From: Gemmobacter fulvus | GTDB lineage: Bacteria > Pseudomonadota > Alphaproteobacteria > Rhodobacterales > Rhodobacteraceae | Assembly (NCBI RefSeq): GCF_018798885.1 | Contig: NZ_CP076361.1 | Coordinates: forward strand, 1,364,001-1,428,000 | Direction: 5' to 3' | DNA length: 64,000 nucleotides | Shown here: piece after piece, positions 52,908-62,538 of the stretch | How the letters are laid out: every line of letters starts with the position of its first letter | How positions within the stretch are numbered: the stretch's first letter is position 1 | Notes under the pieces: generated by a model | Databases searched by the model: none | Told to the model about the DNA's origin: nothing | Seen by the model: only the letters and a program-made list of their open reading frames with translations | Translations under genes and position numbers: made by a program

Positions 52908-54424
52908 GCGATCAGGCTTTTGCCTGTCATTTCGGCAGGTTGCGGCAGACCCATCAGCGCCAGAAGCGTGGGGGCCAGATCAGCCAGCCGTCCGCCGCTG
53001 CGCAGGCTAGCCCCGGCAGGGCCACCCACCAGAATGACCGGCACCGGGTTGGTGGTATGCGCCGTATGCGGGCCACCCGTCACCGGATCGACCATAACTT
53101 CACAATTGCCATGATCCGCCGTCACGATCATCGCGCCGCCCACCTGCGCCAGCGCCGCAAGCGCGCGGCCCAGCCCGGCATCGACCGCTTCACAGGCGGC
53201 CATCGCTGCCGCCAGATCGCCGGTATGTCCGACCATATCGGGGTTGGCAAAGTTCACGACAATCAGGTCATAGCCATGCCGGATCGCGCCGACGAGCTGA
53301 TCCGACACTTCGGGCGCGCTCATTTCCGGTTGCAGATCATAGGTCGCCACTTTGGGCGATTTCGGCATGAAGCGATCTTCGCCGGGCGAGGCGACTTCCT
53401 TGCCGCCGTTCAGGAAGAAGGTGACATGCGGGTATTTTTCGGTCTCGGCCAGTCGGAACTGCGTGCGGCCCTGCTTGGCCACCCATTCGCCCAGCGTATT
53501 GGTGATATTCTGCTTGGGATAGGCCGTGGTCATAAAGGCGTTATGCGCCGTCGAATAATCCACCATGCCCAGCATCGCCGCCCACGCCGGGCGGACACCG
53601 GCATCAAAGCCGTCAAACGACGCATCACCCAGCGCCGACAGGATCTCGCGCGCACGGTCGGCCCGGAAGTTCAGGCAGAACACGCCATCGCCACTGCGCG
53701 CGCCCGCATAACCGCCGATCACCGTGGGGGCGATGAATTCATCCGTCTCGCCCCGCACATAGGCGGAATCCACAGCCGTCACCGCATCCGGGGCGGCCTC
53801 GCCCTGCCCCTGCACCATGGCGCGGAAGGCACGCTCCACCCGCTCCCAGCGGGTATCGCGGTCCATCGCCCAATAGCGGCCGATCACGGTGCCGACCCGC
53901 GCGCCCGCAGGCAGCCCGTCAACAAGTTCGCGCATGAAGCCCAGGGCCGAAGACGGCGCCACATCGCGCCCGTCGGTGATCGCATGCAGCACCACCGGAA
54001 CCCCGGCCTGCGCCACCGCCCGTGCCGCCGCCAGCACATGCACGATATGCCCATGCACGCCGCCATCCGACACCACACCGATCAGATGCGCGGTGCCGCC
54101 GGTCGCTTTCAGCCGGGCGATAAAGGCCAGAAGTGCCTCATTCTGGAAGAAGGATCCGGTTTCGATCGCCAGATCAATCGCGCCCAGATCCATCGCCACC
54201 ACGCGGCCCGCGCCGATATTGGTATGCCCCACCTCTGAATTGCCCATCTGCCCGGTGGGCAGGCCAACATCCGGCCCATGGGTGATCAGCAGGTTGTGCG
54301 GGCACTCCGCCCAGATCCGGTCGAAATTCGGCGTATGAGCCAGGGCAGGCGCATTGGCCGTGCTGTCCTCGCGATAGCCCCAGCCATCCAGAATACACAG
54401 AACGACAGGTTTCGGAGTGGTCAT
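52904..54424 (-). CDS. gpmI: 2,3-bisphosphoglycerate-independent phosphoglycerate mutase
   Basis: GpmI interconverts 3- and 2-phosphoglycerate in glycolysis and gluconeogenesis using manganese. The 506-residue protein has the alkaline-phosphatase-fold metal sites: CILDGWGYRE at the N-terminus, the phospho-accepting serine in GNSEVGHTNIGAGR, VVSDGGVHGH, and ADHGNCEVM near the C-terminus. It is 96 bp downstream of rlmH on the same strand and overlaps the envC-like gene by 4 nt. Confidence 0.96.
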   Translation of the reverse strand: MTTPKPVVLCILDGWGYREDSTANAPALAHTPNFDRIWAECPHNLLITHGPDVGLPTGQMGNSEVGHTNIGAGRVVAMDLGAIDLAIETGSFFQNEALLAFIARLKATGGTAHLIGVVSDGGVHGHIVHVLAAARAVAQAGVPVVLHAITDGRDVAPSSALGFMRELVDGLPAGARVGTVIGRYWAMDRDTRWERVERAFRAMVQGQGEAAPDAVTAVDSAYVRGETDEFIAPTVIGGYAGARSGDGVFCLNFRADRAREILSALGDASFDGFDAGVRPAWAAMLGMVDYSTAHNAFMTTAYPKQNITNTLGEWVAKQGRTQFRLAETEKYPHVTFFLNGGKEVASPGEDRFMPKSPKVATYDLQPEMSAPEVSDQLVGAIRHGYDLIVVNFANPDMVGHTGDLAAAMAACEAVDAGLGRALAALAQVGGAMIVTADHGNCEVMVDPVTGGPHTAHTTNPVPVILVGGPAGASLRSGGRLADLAPTLLALMGLPQPAEMTGKSLIA

Positions 54425-54520
54425 GCGCGGCCCTTTCCTTGCGTTGCAGGGGTTTTACGCCGCGCGGCGGGGGCGTGCAACGGGCTTTGGCCCGCCCGGC
54501 TGCGCCTTTGCGCCTGCGGA

Positions 54521-54991
54521 TCACACCCGGTGATAGGGCGCCCCCGACAGGATCGACGCGGCGCGATACAGCTGTTCGGCCAGCATCACCCGCACCAGCA
54601 TATGCGGCCAGACCATCCGCCCGAAGGACAGCGCGAAATCGGCGCGGTCGCGCAGCACCGGGGCGATGCCATCGGCACCGCCGATCACGAAGGCCACATC
54701 CTGCCGCCCGCCAGCGCGCCAGCGCGCCAGCTGATCGGCGAATTCGGGGCTGCTCAGCACCTTGCCGCGCTCATCCATCACGCAGATCAGCGCGCCATTC
54801 GGCACGGCGCGGGCCAGCAATTCGGCCTCGGCCTCCATGCCGCCGCCGCGCTTGTCCTCGACCTCATGCTCAGCAAAAGGGCCAAGCCTCAAGGCCCGGC
54901 CCGTGCGGTCAAACCGCGTCACATAGTCCTGCACCAGATCGCGTTCGGGGCCGGCCCGCAGCCGCCCCACCGCACACAGATGCACCCGCAT
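54521..54991 (-). CDS. rlmH: 23S rRNA (pseudouridine(1915)-N3)-methyltransferase RlmH
   Basis: RlmH is a small SPOUT methyltransferase that modifies pseudouridine 1915 in helix 69 of assembled 70S ribosomes. The 156-residue protein has the knot signature FVIGGADGIAP and the C-terminal FGRMVWPHMLVRVMLAEQLYRA. It starts 3 nt after rsfS. Confidence 0.96.
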   Translation of the reverse strand: MRVHLCAVGRLRAGPERDLVQDYVTRFDRTGRALRLGPFAEHEVEDKRGGGMEAEAELLARAVPNGALICVMDERGKVLSSPEFADQLARWRAGGRQDVAFVIGGADGIAPVLRDRADFALSFGRMVWPHMLVRVMLAEQLYRAASILSGAPYHRV

Positions 54992-54994
54992 CGA

Positions 54995-55441
54995 TCAGAC
55001 CGGATCGGGCCGGTGCTGGCCGCCCGGCAGCCACATCTTTTCGAGCTGATAGAATTCGCGCACTTCGGGGCGGAACACATGCACGATGACATCGGCCGAA
55101 TCGATCAGAACCCAATCGCCGGTTTCCTTGCCTTCGATCTTGGACAGACGGCCGAATTCCTGTTTCAGCCGGTCGACCAGCTTTTCCGAAATGGCCGCCA
55201 CCTGCCGGGTCGAACGCCCGGAACAGATCACCATGTAATCCGCCATGTCGGACCGGCCACGCAGGTCGATCTGCACGATGTCTTCGGCTTTGTCATCTTC
55301 CAGCGAGGCGATGACACGCTCCAGCAGAAGTTCGCTCGACGGGTCGGCGTCGGTCACGCGCGCGGCCCTCGGCCCGACCGGAAGCCCGGTCGCAGGATCA
55401 GAATGAGACAGGACTTCGTCCTCCAGATAGCGCGCCGCCAC
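54995..55441 (-). CDS. rsfS: Ribosomal silencing factor RsfS
   Basis: RsfS binds uL14 and blocks subunit joining under starvation. The 148-residue protein has an N-terminal extension of about 35 residues and then the RsfS core: DIVQIDLRGRSDMADYMVICSG, TGDWVLIDSADVIVHVFRPEVREFYQLEKMW. The start ATG 55441 is the only good one; an internal start after the extension is possible. rlmH follows after 3 nt. Confidence 0.93.
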   Translation of the reverse strand: MAARYLEDEVLSHSDPATGLPVGPRAARVTDADPSSELLLERVIASLEDDKAEDIVQIDLRGRSDMADYMVICSGRSTRQVAAISEKLVDRLKQEFGRLSKIEGKETGDWVLIDSADVIVHVFRPEVREFYQLEKMWLPGGQHRPDPV

Positions 55442-55813
55442 AGTCCCCGGCGCTGGGATGCTCTACATAAGTAACATCGCAGCAGGCCAAACTCAACAAT
55501 CTGGCCGCGATGCAAGCCCGTGCCCTTAGCCGGAACCGCCGCCGCCGTCCAGTGCGGAACCGGATAGGCCCCACCCCGCCGCGCTGCATTGCCCGCAAAA
55601 CTTGCACAGGCCGCGATTCGGGCGTATCAAACGCCCCATGCAAGGGTTCGTCTATTTCAACATCACCGATCATGCCCGGCTTCCCGCCCGGTTCTTTGGT
55701 GATACCCGCAACATCCTCGCGCAGCTTTGATGCGGCGGGGTGCGCTGTTGCGCGCCCGCTGCCGCTGCGCCTGATCCCCTTCAAAGCCATCCCATCAGAT
55801 TAAGGTGAGAGCC
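55442..55813. other. Noncoding stretch between rsfS and leuC
   Basis: This 372-bp gap holds the rsfS promoter on one side and the leuC leader on the other. A possible promoter for leuC is TTGCAC (55602-55607) and TATCAA (55625-55630) at 17-bp spacing. A short ORF and a stem-loop (GGGTGCGC / GCGCGCCC, 55738-55757, 4-nt loop) follow. A 97-codon plus-strand ORF and a 130-codon minus-strand ORF over this DNA have composition unlike neighbouring proteins and I reject them. Confidence 0.55.
55638..55730 (+). CDS. Possible 30-residue leader peptide upstream of leuC
   Basis: ATG 55638 opens a 30-codon ORF beginning MQGFVYFNITDHARL and ending at TGA 55728-55730, 83 bp before leuC. Third positions are mostly G/C as in real genes. 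The ATG lies 8 bp after a candidate -10 element, so the message could be leaderless. A stem-loop begins 8 nt past its stop. It has three Leu codons, not a run, so classic leucine attenuation is not obvious. It may be non-functional. Confidence 0.35.
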   Translation: MQGFVYFNITDHARLPARFFGDTRNILAQL

Positions 55814-57235
55814 ATGACCGCTCCGCGTACCCTCTATGACAAGATCTGGGACGATCACGTCGTCCATCAGGCCGAAGACGGCACCTGCCTGCTGTATATC
55901 GACCGCCATCTGGTGCATGAAGTCACCAGCCCGCAGGCGTTTGAAGGCCTGCGCATGACCGGCCGCAAGGTCCGCGCCCCGGAAAAGACCATCGCGGTAC
56001 CGGATCACAACGTGCCCACCACGCTGGATCGTGCCAATGCGGCCACCATGACCGAAGACAGCCGGATTCAGGTCGAGGCGCTGGACAAGAACGCCCGCGA
56101 TTTCGGTGTGAACTACTATCCGGTGTCCGATGTGCGTCAGGGCATCGTGCATATCGTCGGCCCCGAACAGGGCTGGACGCTGCCGGGCATGACCGTGGTC
56201 TGTGGTGACAGCCACACCGCGACGCATGGCGCCTTCGGCTCGCTCGCCCATGGCATCGGCACCTCGGAAGTGGAGCATGTTCTGGCGACGCAGACGCTGA
56301 TCCAGAAGAAATCCAAGAACATGAAGGTGGAAATCACCGGCTCGCTGCGCCCCGGCGTGACGGCGAAAGACATCACCCTGTCGGTGATCGGCGCAACCGG
56401 CACCGCAGGCGGCACCGGCTATGTGATCGAATATTGCGGCCAGGCCATTCGCGAACTGTCGATGGAAGGCCGGATGACCGTGTGCAACATGGCCATCGAA
56501 GGCGGCGCCCGCGCCGGTCTGATCGCCCCAGATGAAAAGACCTTTGCCTATTGCATGGGCCGTCCGCACGCGCCGAAAGGTGCTGCATGGGAAGCCGCCG
56601 TCGCCTATTGGAAAACGCTCTTCACCGATGAAGGTGCGCATTTCGACAAGGTTCTGGTCATCAAGGGCGAAGACATCGCCCCGGTCGTCACCTGGGGCAC
56701 CTCGCCCGAGGATGTGCTGCCGATCAACGGTGTGGTGCCCTCGCCCAGCCAGTTTGAAGGCGGCAAGGTCGAAGCGGTGCAGCGCTCGCTGGATTACATG
56801 GGCCTGACCCCCGGCCAGAAGCTGACCGACATCAAGATCGACACCGTGTTCATCGGGTCTTGCACCAATGGCCGGATCGAGGATCTGCGCGCCGCTGCCG
56901 CGATCCTGAAGGGCAAGAAGATCAAGGACGGGATGCGCGCAATGGTCGTGCCCGGATCGGGCCTCGTGCGCGCCCAGGCCGAAGAAGAGGGTCTGGCCCA
57001 GATCTTCCTCGACGCGGGCTTTGAATGGCGTCTGGCAGGCTGCTCCATGTGCCTTGCCATGAACCCCGATCAACTGTCGCCCGGAGAGCGTTGCGCCGCC
57101 ACCAGCAACCGCAACTTCGAAGGCCGTCAGGGCCGCGGCGGGCGCACCCACCTGCTGTCCCCCGCGATGGCAGCGGCAGCGGCGGTGACAGGTCATCTGA
57201 CCGACGTGCGCGAGTTCATGGCGGAAACGGTCTGA
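55814..57235 (+). CDS. leuC: 3-isopropylmalate dehydratase large subunit
   Basis: LeuC with LeuD isomerises 2-isopropylmalate to 3-isopropylmalate in leucine synthesis. The 473-residue aconitase-family protein (ATG 55814) has [30 protein letters not shown] and the [4Fe-4S] ligands in [11 protein letters not shown] and [10 protein letters not shown]. Its tail [16 protein letters not shown] is standard. leuD follows after 12 nt. Confidence 0.97.
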   Translation: MTAPRTLYDKIWDDHVVHQAEDGTCLLYIDRHLVHEVTSPQAFEGLRMTGRKVRAPEKTIAVPDHNVPTTLDRANAATMTEDSRIQVEALDKNARDFGVNYYPVSDVRQGIVHIVGPEQGWTLPGMTVVCGDSHTATHGAFGSLAHGIGTSEVEHVLATQTLIQKKSKNMKVEITGSLRPGVTAKDITLSVIGATGTAGGTGYVIEYCGQAIRELSMEGRMTVCNMAIEGGARAGLIAPDEKTFAYCMGRPHAPKGAAWEAAVAYWKTLFTDEGAHFDKVLVIKGEDIAPVVTWGTSPEDVLPINGVVPSPSQFEGGKVEAVQRSLDYMGLTPGQKLTDIKIDTVFIGSCTNGRIEDLRAAAAILKGKKIKDGMRAMVVPGSGLVRAQAEEEGLAQIFLDAGFEWRLAGCSMCLAMNPDQLSPGERCAATSNRNFEGRQGRGGRTHLLSPAMAAAAAVTGHLTDVREFMAETV

Positions 57236-57247
57236 GGAGCGGACAAG

Positions 57248-57853
57248 ATGGATAAATTCACCACACTCACCGGGATCGCGGCGCCCATGCCGCTGGTCAA
57301 TATCGACACCGACATGATCATCCCGAAACAGTTCCTCAAGACGATCCAGCGGTCGGGCCTTGGCAAGAACCTGTTCGACGAGATGCGCTATACGCAGGAC
57401 GGGGCGGAAATCCCGGATTTCGTGCTGAACCAGCCCGCCTATCGGTCGGCCGAGATCATCGTGGCCGGTGACAATTTCGGCTGCGGCTCGTCGCGCGAAC
57501 ATGCGCCCTGGGCGCTTCTGGACTTCGGCATCCGCTGCGTGATCTCCACCAGCTTTGCCGACATCTTCTACAACAACTGCTTCAAGAACGGCATCCTGCC
57601 GATCGTGATGCCGCAAGAGGTGGTCGATGTGCTGATGGCCGATGCCCGCAAGGGGGCCAATGCGCGCGTCACCGTCGATCTGGAGGCGCAGACCCTCACC
57701 ACCTCGGACGGGCAGAGCTTTGCCTTTGACGTAGACAGCCACCGCAAGCATTGCCTGCTGAACGGGCTGGACGACATCGGGCTGACGCTGGAAAAGGCGG
57801 CGGCCATCGACGGGTTCGAGGCCAAGGCCAAAACCCTGCGCCCCTGGGCCTGA
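57248..57853 (+). CDS. leuD: 3-isopropylmalate dehydratase small subunit
   Basis: LeuD is the swivel subunit that partners LeuC. The 201-residue protein has [13 protein letters not shown] near the N-terminus and the signature [17 protein letters not shown]. Its length is normal. It is co-transcribed with leuC and closed by a strong terminator. leuB follows 2.4 kb later after two unrelated genes. Confidence 0.97.
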   Translation: MDKFTTLTGIAAPMPLVNIDTDMIIPKQFLKTIQRSGLGKNLFDEMRYTQDGAEIPDFVLNQPAYRSAEIIVAGDNFGCGSSREHAPWALLDFGIRCVISTSFADIFYNNCFKNGILPIVMPQEVVDVLMADARKGANARVTVDLEAQTLTTSDGQSFAFDVDSHRKHCLLNGLDDIGLTLEKAAAIDGFEAKAKTLRPWA

Positions 57854-57873
57854 GCCGCAATCTGATCTGACAC

Positions 57874-57906
57874 AAACGGGGCGAGGCGCAGGCTTCGCCC
57901 CGTTTT
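57874..57906 (+). terminator. Intrinsic terminator of leuCD
   Basis: AAACGGGGCGA and TCGCCCCGTTTT form an 11-bp stem with a GGCGCAGGCT-type apical segment, ending in TTTTC. It begins 21 bp after the leuD stop. Confidence 0.85.
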
Positions 57907-58180
57907 CATGGCCGATCACAGGACAGCGGCGATTTTGGCGCGTTGCCACGCATTTTATGGAAAAAATCCGCCACGCCGATTTTTGCCACCCGCCTACGAG
58001 ATGCTGTTCTGACTCCGCGTCGCACCACAAAACCTGCCCCGCCTCGGGCCGTGGCCGCAACTCCGCCACAATTGCTTCCCGCAAATGATGCAATCGGGCG
58101 ACACATTCTCCGCAGTTTTGCCTTATTAACCGTGCCTTATCGTTCGGACCGTTGCGGCTGGGAACGAAAGAAGGCACAAT
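57907..58180. other. Noncoding region with a CtrA-like site before the membrane protein gene
   Basis: No credible gene lies in this 274-bp stretch; an 83-codon ORF over it has an unlikely composition. TTAA-N7-TTAT at 58126-58140 matches seven of eight positions of the CtrA consensus TTAA-N7-TTAA. GCCTTAT also occurs twice at 14-bp spacing (58120-58126 and 58134-58140). The site is 41 bp upstream of the next start, a position that fits promoter control. Confidence 0.4.
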
Positions 58181-59113
58181 TTGGGCAAGATTGAGGCAGC
58201 CCGCCACAATGTGCGGGAAATAGGGATAAGGACGCGGCAAAGAATCGCGTCCGTCCGGGTCGAGGAAGGCAGAGCAGTGGTTTCGCGGCTGACAGGCGCA
58301 GCGTGTCGTGCATTTCTGGTGATGGCGCTGGTTGCCACGCCCTCTGTGCTGTTGCCCGGCACGGGGTCGGATGGCAAACAGATGGTTGCTCTGGTCGCTC
58401 TGTTCGCCGGTGCGCTGACCTTTGCCGAATACAAGACCACCTATCCCGGCCTGATCGAGTTCCGCGACGCGCCGCCCTTCAACCGGGTGCGCTTCCTGAT
58501 CCTGTTCTTCACCGTGTTCCTGCTGACCATCATTGCGAAAAGCGCGATTTCGCCGACCTCGCTGACCCTGCTGGTCAATGCCGTGGGTCTGCTGATCGGC
58601 AATGCACTGGATTTCCCTTATTCCCCGGTGCGCCTTGCCACGCTGATGATGGCCAATGGCGCGTCAGAGGCGCAGGTGATCGCCGTGCGCACCGCTGCGG
58701 GCATGGCCTATCTGACCTCGCTGATCGGCCTGTCGTTCTTCGTCGTCCTGCTGAAGATGAAAGGCTGGCCGTCACGCACCGATGTTTTCAATGTCTGGGT
58801 CAACCTGCCCACCTTCGATCCGACAGCGGGCGGCGATGTGGTGGCGCGGCTGGAACGCGATGCCCGCATCAACATCGCCTTCGGCTTCCTGCTGCCATTC
58901 CTGATCCCCGCCGTGGTCAAGATCGGCTCTGCCGGGTTCGAGCCGCTGACCCTGACCACCCCGCAAACCCTGATCTGGACAATGACCGCATGGTCCTTCC
59001 TTCCCGCCAGCCTGTTCATGCGCGGCATCGCCATGGGCAAGATTGCCGCGATGATCCGCGAAAAGCGCCGCCTGTCCGGTCTGGTCGATCAGTCTGGCTA
59101 TATTCCGGCCTGA
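58181..59113 (+). CDS. Multi-pass membrane protein of unknown function
   Basis: The 310-residue protein has a basic N-terminal cytoplasmic segment of about 40 residues (with AARHNVREIGIRTRQR) and about seven hydrophobic helices, for example in VALVALFAGALTF and RFLILFFTVFLLTIIA. It ends with a cytoplasmic tail. TTG 58181 is the likely start, 6 nt after AAGG. I recognise similar proteins as common in Rhodobacterales but know no function. Its last codons overlap the reading frame of the next gene. Confidence 0.75.
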   Translation: MGKIEAARHNVREIGIRTRQRIASVRVEEGRAVVSRLTGAACRAFLVMALVATPSVLLPGTGSDGKQMVALVALFAGALTFAEYKTTYPGLIEFRDAPPFNRVRFLILFFTVFLLTIIAKSAISPTSLTLLVNAVGLLIGNALDFPYSPVRLATLMMANGASEAQVIAVRTAAGMAYLTSLIGLSFFVVLLKMKGWPSRTDVFNVWVNLPTFDPTAGGDVVARLERDARINIAFGFLLPFLIPAVVKIGSAGFEPLTLTTPQTLIWTMTAWSFLPASLFMRGIAMGKIAAMIREKRRLSGLVDQSGYIPA

Positions 59114-60147
59114 TCCTGCTGGCGGCCCCGGCTGCCGCCGATACGCTGCGCATTGCCACCTGGAATGCCGATCTGTCACGCGACGGGCCGGGGCTGCTGC
59201 TGGCCGAGATCCTGCGGGACGACAGCCCGCAGATTGCCGCCGTGTTGCAAGGCATCGTGGCGCTGGATGCCGATCTGCTGCTGCTGACCGGCATCGACCA
59301 TGACACGCGGCTGGTGGCGCTCTCGGCGCTCGCCGACCGGCTGACTGCCGCTGGTGCCCCCTATCCCTACCGCTTTGCCCTTCGTCCCAATACCGGCGTG
59401 CCGACCGGGCTGGATCTGGATCGCAACGGCCGCCTTGGTGATCCGCGCGATGCGATGGGATATGGCCGCTTTGCGGGCGAAAGCGGCATGGCGCTGCTGT
59501 CGCGGCTACCGATCCGGGCCGAGGCTGCGGTGGATCATACCGGCTTTCTCTGGGCCGATCTGCCGGGTGCGCTGCTGCCCCCCGACATGACCGAGGCCGA
59601 ACGCGCGGTACAACGCCTGTCCACCACCAACCACTGGCAGGTGCCCGTCACCCTGCCGGATGGCACGGCGCTGACCGTCATGGGGTTTCTGGCCACGCCG
59701 CCGGTGTTTGACGGGCCAGAGGATCGCAATGGCCGCCGCAACCATGACGAGGCAGCCTTTTGGCTGCGGCTGCTGGATGGTGCCTTGCCAAGCCCCGCCC
59801 CCGCAGCGCCTTTCGTGCTGCTGGGCGATGCCAATCTTGATCCCGTCGATGGCGATGGCCGGGTGGCAGGCATCCGCGCGCTGCTGGCCGATCCGCGCCT
59901 GCAAGATCCCGCCCCGCGCGGCCGCCATGGCCGCAGCGAACCGGCCCACAAGGGCGACCCGGCGCTGGATACCGCCCTTTATCCGCAAGGCCCCGGCGGG
60001 CTGCGGGTCGATTACGTCCTGCCCTCCGCCGGGCTGACCGTCAGCGGTGCAGGGGTGCTCTGGCCCCCGACCACCGATCCGCTGGCGCAAACCCTTGCCA
60101 CCGCCTCGCGCCATGCGCCAGTCTGGGTCGATATCACCCTGCCCTGA
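58990..60147 (+). CDS. Exported endonuclease/exonuclease/phosphatase-fold protein
   Basis: The EEP domain runs from LRIATWNADL (about residue 53) to RHAPVWVDI, with the catalytic signatures GLDLDRNG, GESGMALLSR, NHW, GDANLDPVDGDGR and DYVLPS. A hydrophobic stretch ending APAAA before the domain implies export. The only canonical in-frame start in the 5' part is ATG 58990, which gives an unusually long basic n-region and overlaps the upstream gene by 124 nt. A CTG at 59110 forms a CTGA overlap with the upstream stop and is an alternative. The start is unresolved; the domain call is secure. Confidence 0.72.
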   Translation: MVLPSRQPVHARHRHGQDCRDDPRKAPPVRSGRSVWLYSGLILLAAPAAADTLRIATWNADLSRDGPGLLLAEILRDDSPQIAAVLQGIVALDADLLLLTGIDHDTRLVALSALADRLTAAGAPYPYRFALRPNTGVPTGLDLDRNGRLGDPRDAMGYGRFAGESGMALLSRLPIRAEAAVDHTGFLWADLPGALLPPDMTEAERAVQRLSTTNHWQVPVTLPDGTALTVMGFLATPPVFDGPEDRNGRRNHDEAAFWLRLLDGALPSPAPAAPFVLLGDANLDPVDGDGRVAGIRALLADPRLQDPAPRGRHGRSEPAHKGDPALDTALYPQGPGGLRVDYVLPSAGLTVSGAGVLWPPTTDPLAQTLATASRHAPVWVDITLP

Positions 60148-60225
60148 GCCCTGCGTGGCTTGACCCAATTGCCACAAGGGGCTAGGCCTCCCGCAGCCTA
60201 TTTTCAGGAAAAGCAGGAGCCCGCC

Positions 60226-61332
60226 TTGGCCAATCCCTCCATCCTCATTCTTGCCGGCGACGGCATCGGCCCCGAAGTCATGGCCGAGGTCAAAAAGATC
60301 ATCGGCTGGTTCGGTGACAAACGCGGCATCACCTTTGACGTCAGCGAAGATCTGGTCGGCGGCTGCGCCTATGACAAGCATGGCACCCCGCTGCATGACG
60401 ATACCATGGCCAAGGCACAGGCGGTTGACGCTGTGCTGCTGGGCGCGGTGGGCGGGCCGAAATATGACGTGCTGGATTTCAGCGTGAAACCGGAGCGCGG
60501 CTTGCTGCGCCTGCGCAAGGAAATGGACCTGTTTTCAAACCTGCGCCCAGCCCAGTGCTTTGATGCGCTGGCCGATTTCTCGTCGTTGAAAAAAGACGTG
60601 GTGGCGGGCCTTGATATCGTCATCGTGCGCGAACTGACCTCGGGCGTCTATTTCGGCGAACCGCGCGGCATCTTCACCGAAGGCAACGAGCGTGTGGGCA
60701 TCAACACCCAGCGCTACACCGAATCCGAGATTGCTCGTGTGGCACGGTCGGCCTTCGAACTGGCGCGCCGCCGCAACAATAAGGTCTGCTCGATGGAGAA
60801 GGCCAATGTGATGGAATCCGGCATCCTGTGGCGCGAAGTTGTGCAGGAGATCCATGACAAGGAATACCCGGATGTGCAGCTTTCGCATATGTATGCCGAT
60901 GCCGGCGCGATGCAGCTGTGTCGCTGGCCCAAACAGTTCGACGTGATCCTGACCGACAACCTGTTCGGCGACCTGCTGTCGGACATGGCCGCGATGCTGA
61001 CCGGCAGCCTTGGCATGTTGCCCTCGGCCTCGCTGGGGGCACCGATGGCCAATGGCCGCCCCAAGGCGCTGTATGAGCCGGTGCATGGCTCTGCCCCCGA
61101 TATCGCCGGTCAGGGCAAAGCCAACCCCATCGCATGCATCCTGTCGTTTGCGATGGCACTGCGCTACAGCTTCGATCTGGGCGACGAGGCGACCCGCGTG
61201 GAAAAAGCCGTCGAAAAGGTGCTGGCCGATGGCGTGCGCACCGGCGATCTGATGGGCCCCGAAGGCGGCACCCCGGTGTCGACCGCCGCCATGGGCGATG
61301 CGGTGATTGCGGCGCTTGACGCCAGCCTCTGA
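60226..61332 (+). CDS. leuB: 3-isopropylmalate dehydrogenase
   Basis: LeuB oxidatively decarboxylates 3-isopropylmalate with NAD+. I choose TTG 60226 ([12 protein letters not shown] after the initiator), 6 nt after AGGAG, giving 368 residues, the family's usual length. Key segments are [51 protein letters not shown] and the NAD-binding [18 protein letters not shown]. It is transcribed apart from leuCD and has its own terminator. Confidence 0.96.
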   Translation: MANPSILILAGDGIGPEVMAEVKKIIGWFGDKRGITFDVSEDLVGGCAYDKHGTPLHDDTMAKAQAVDAVLLGAVGGPKYDVLDFSVKPERGLLRLRKEMDLFSNLRPAQCFDALADFSSLKKDVVAGLDIVIVRELTSGVYFGEPRGIFTEGNERVGINTQRYTESEIARVARSAFELARRRNNKVCSMEKANVMESGILWREVVQEIHDKEYPDVQLSHMYADAGAMQLCRWPKQFDVILTDNLFGDLLSDMAAMLTGSLGMLPSASLGAPMANGRPKALYEPVHGSAPDIAGQGKANPIACILSFAMALRYSFDLGDEATRVEKAVEKVLADGVRTGDLMGPEGGTPVSTAAMGDAVIAALDASL

Positions 61333-61351
61333 ACTTTCGGCAAAATCTTGC

Positions 61352-61380
61352 AAAAGGCCCGCCCCCGCGCGGGCCTTTTG
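61352..61380 (+). terminator. Intrinsic terminator of leuB
   Basis: AAAAGGCCCGC and GCGGGCCTTTT form a perfect 11-bp stem around a 6-nt loop, with the T-run at the arm end and GTCTG after it. It starts 19 bp past the stop codon. Confidence 0.85.
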
Positions 61381-61479
61381 TCTGTTTGGCAGGCAGTCCT
61401 CATTGAGCCTGCACGGATTCTCTGCGACAGTTGATAGCGCAAACACCGGGCATGCCCGCCCCGCTTCAGGTCCGACCCA

Positions 61480-62445
61480 ATGAGCCCCAATGTTCAGGGC
61501 GCGCTCTGCGCGCTCCTCGCTTTTGCGATTTATGCCACGCATGACGTGGTGGTGAAGTTTCTGGGCGAGGACTATTCCGCCATCCAGATCATCTTCTTCG
61601 CGGGCCTGCTCAGCTTCCCTTTGGTGACGCTGATGCTGATGGGGGATCGCAGCGACGGCCATCTGCGCCCGAAACACCCGTGGTGGACGGCACTGCGCGC
61701 GGCCTCTACCGTGATCACCGGGGTGACAGCGTTTTACGCATTTTCGGTGCTGCCGCTGGCCGAAACCTATGCGATTCTGTTCGCCGCCCCACTGCTGATC
61801 ACGCTTCTGGCGATTCCGGTGCTGGGCGAAAAGGTCGGGCTGCGGCGCGGGCTTGCGGTGCTGGTCGGGCTGGTGGGCGTGCTGATCGTGCTGCGCCCCG
61901 GCTCTGCCCCGATGAGCCTCGGCCATATGGCAGCGCTGGCGGCGGCGGTGTTTTCCTCGCTGGCCTCGGTGGTGGTGCGCAAGATCGGTGCGGCGGAACG
62001 CTCGGTCGTGCTGCTGCTCTATCCGATGGTGGCGAACTTCATCGTGCTGGGCTGCGCCCTGCCCTTCGTTTACGTGCCGATGCCGATCGAGCATCTGGGC
62101 ATGCTGGGTATCATCGCCGCTTTCAGCTTTGTGGCGATGCTGCTGATCATCATGGCCTATCGCCGGGCCGAGGCGGTCATCGTGGCCCCCATGCAATATT
62201 CCCAGATGATCTGGGCGGCGATCTTTGGCTATCTGATCTTTGACGAATCCCCCGACACCTATACCCTTGTCGGCGCGGGCGTCATCATCGCCTCGGGCCT
62301 GTATATCGTGATGCGCGAGGGGCGCGCCGAAGTGTCCGAAAACCAGCCCGTGCTCGAATCCCGCTCGCGCCCGGAAACCGGCATCATGCCCCGCATCTCG
62401 GTGCTGCTGCGCCGCCGCGACGCCCGCGACCGCAGCGAAGGCTGA
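61480..62445 (+). CDS. EamA/DMT-family permease
   Basis: The 321-residue inner-membrane protein has two EamA repeats (GALCALLAFAIYATHDVVVKFL at the start; AVIVAPMQYSQMIWAAIFGY in the second) and about ten helices. A cytoplasmic C-terminal tail of about 40 residues is rich in arginine. The substrate is unknown. It is not closely similar to the tandem pair near 16 kb. It stands alone between leuB and tRNA-Pro. Confidence 0.88.
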   Translation: MSPNVQGALCALLAFAIYATHDVVVKFLGEDYSAIQIIFFAGLLSFPLVTLMLMGDRSDGHLRPKHPWWTALRAASTVITGVTAFYAFSVLPLAETYAILFAAPLLITLLAIPVLGEKVGLRRGLAVLVGLVGVLIVLRPGSAPMSLGHMAALAAAVFSSLASVVVRKIGAAERSVVLLLYPMVANFIVLGCALPFVYVPMPIEHLGMLGIIAAFSFVAMLLIIMAYRRAEAVIVAPMQYSQMIWAAIFGYLIFDESPDTYTLVGAGVIIASGLYIVMREGRAEVSENQPVLESRSRPETGIMPRISVLLRRRDARDRSEG

Positions 62446-62538
62446 CCGTCCTCGCGCCGGGAAATCGACGCGCCGCGAAGTTTTCGCAGCCGCCCCCTTG
62501 CAAAGCCCCGCAAGACGGTTTAACCCCCACGCCACGGT

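Noticed and set aside
55510-55803. 97-codon plus-strand ORF upstream of leuC
   Set aside because: It is Arg/Pro-rich, has no good ribosome site and conflicts with the better-composed 30-codon ORF in another frame.
57943-58194. 83-codon plus-strand ORF in the gap after leuD
   Set aside because: Its composition (many Arg, Pro, Thr) and irregular third positions do not resemble a real gene, and it overlaps the CtrA-like promoter region.
55781-58240. 819-codon minus-strand ORF opposite leuC and leuD
   Set aside because: Antisense shadow of two certain genes with an implausible amino acid composition.
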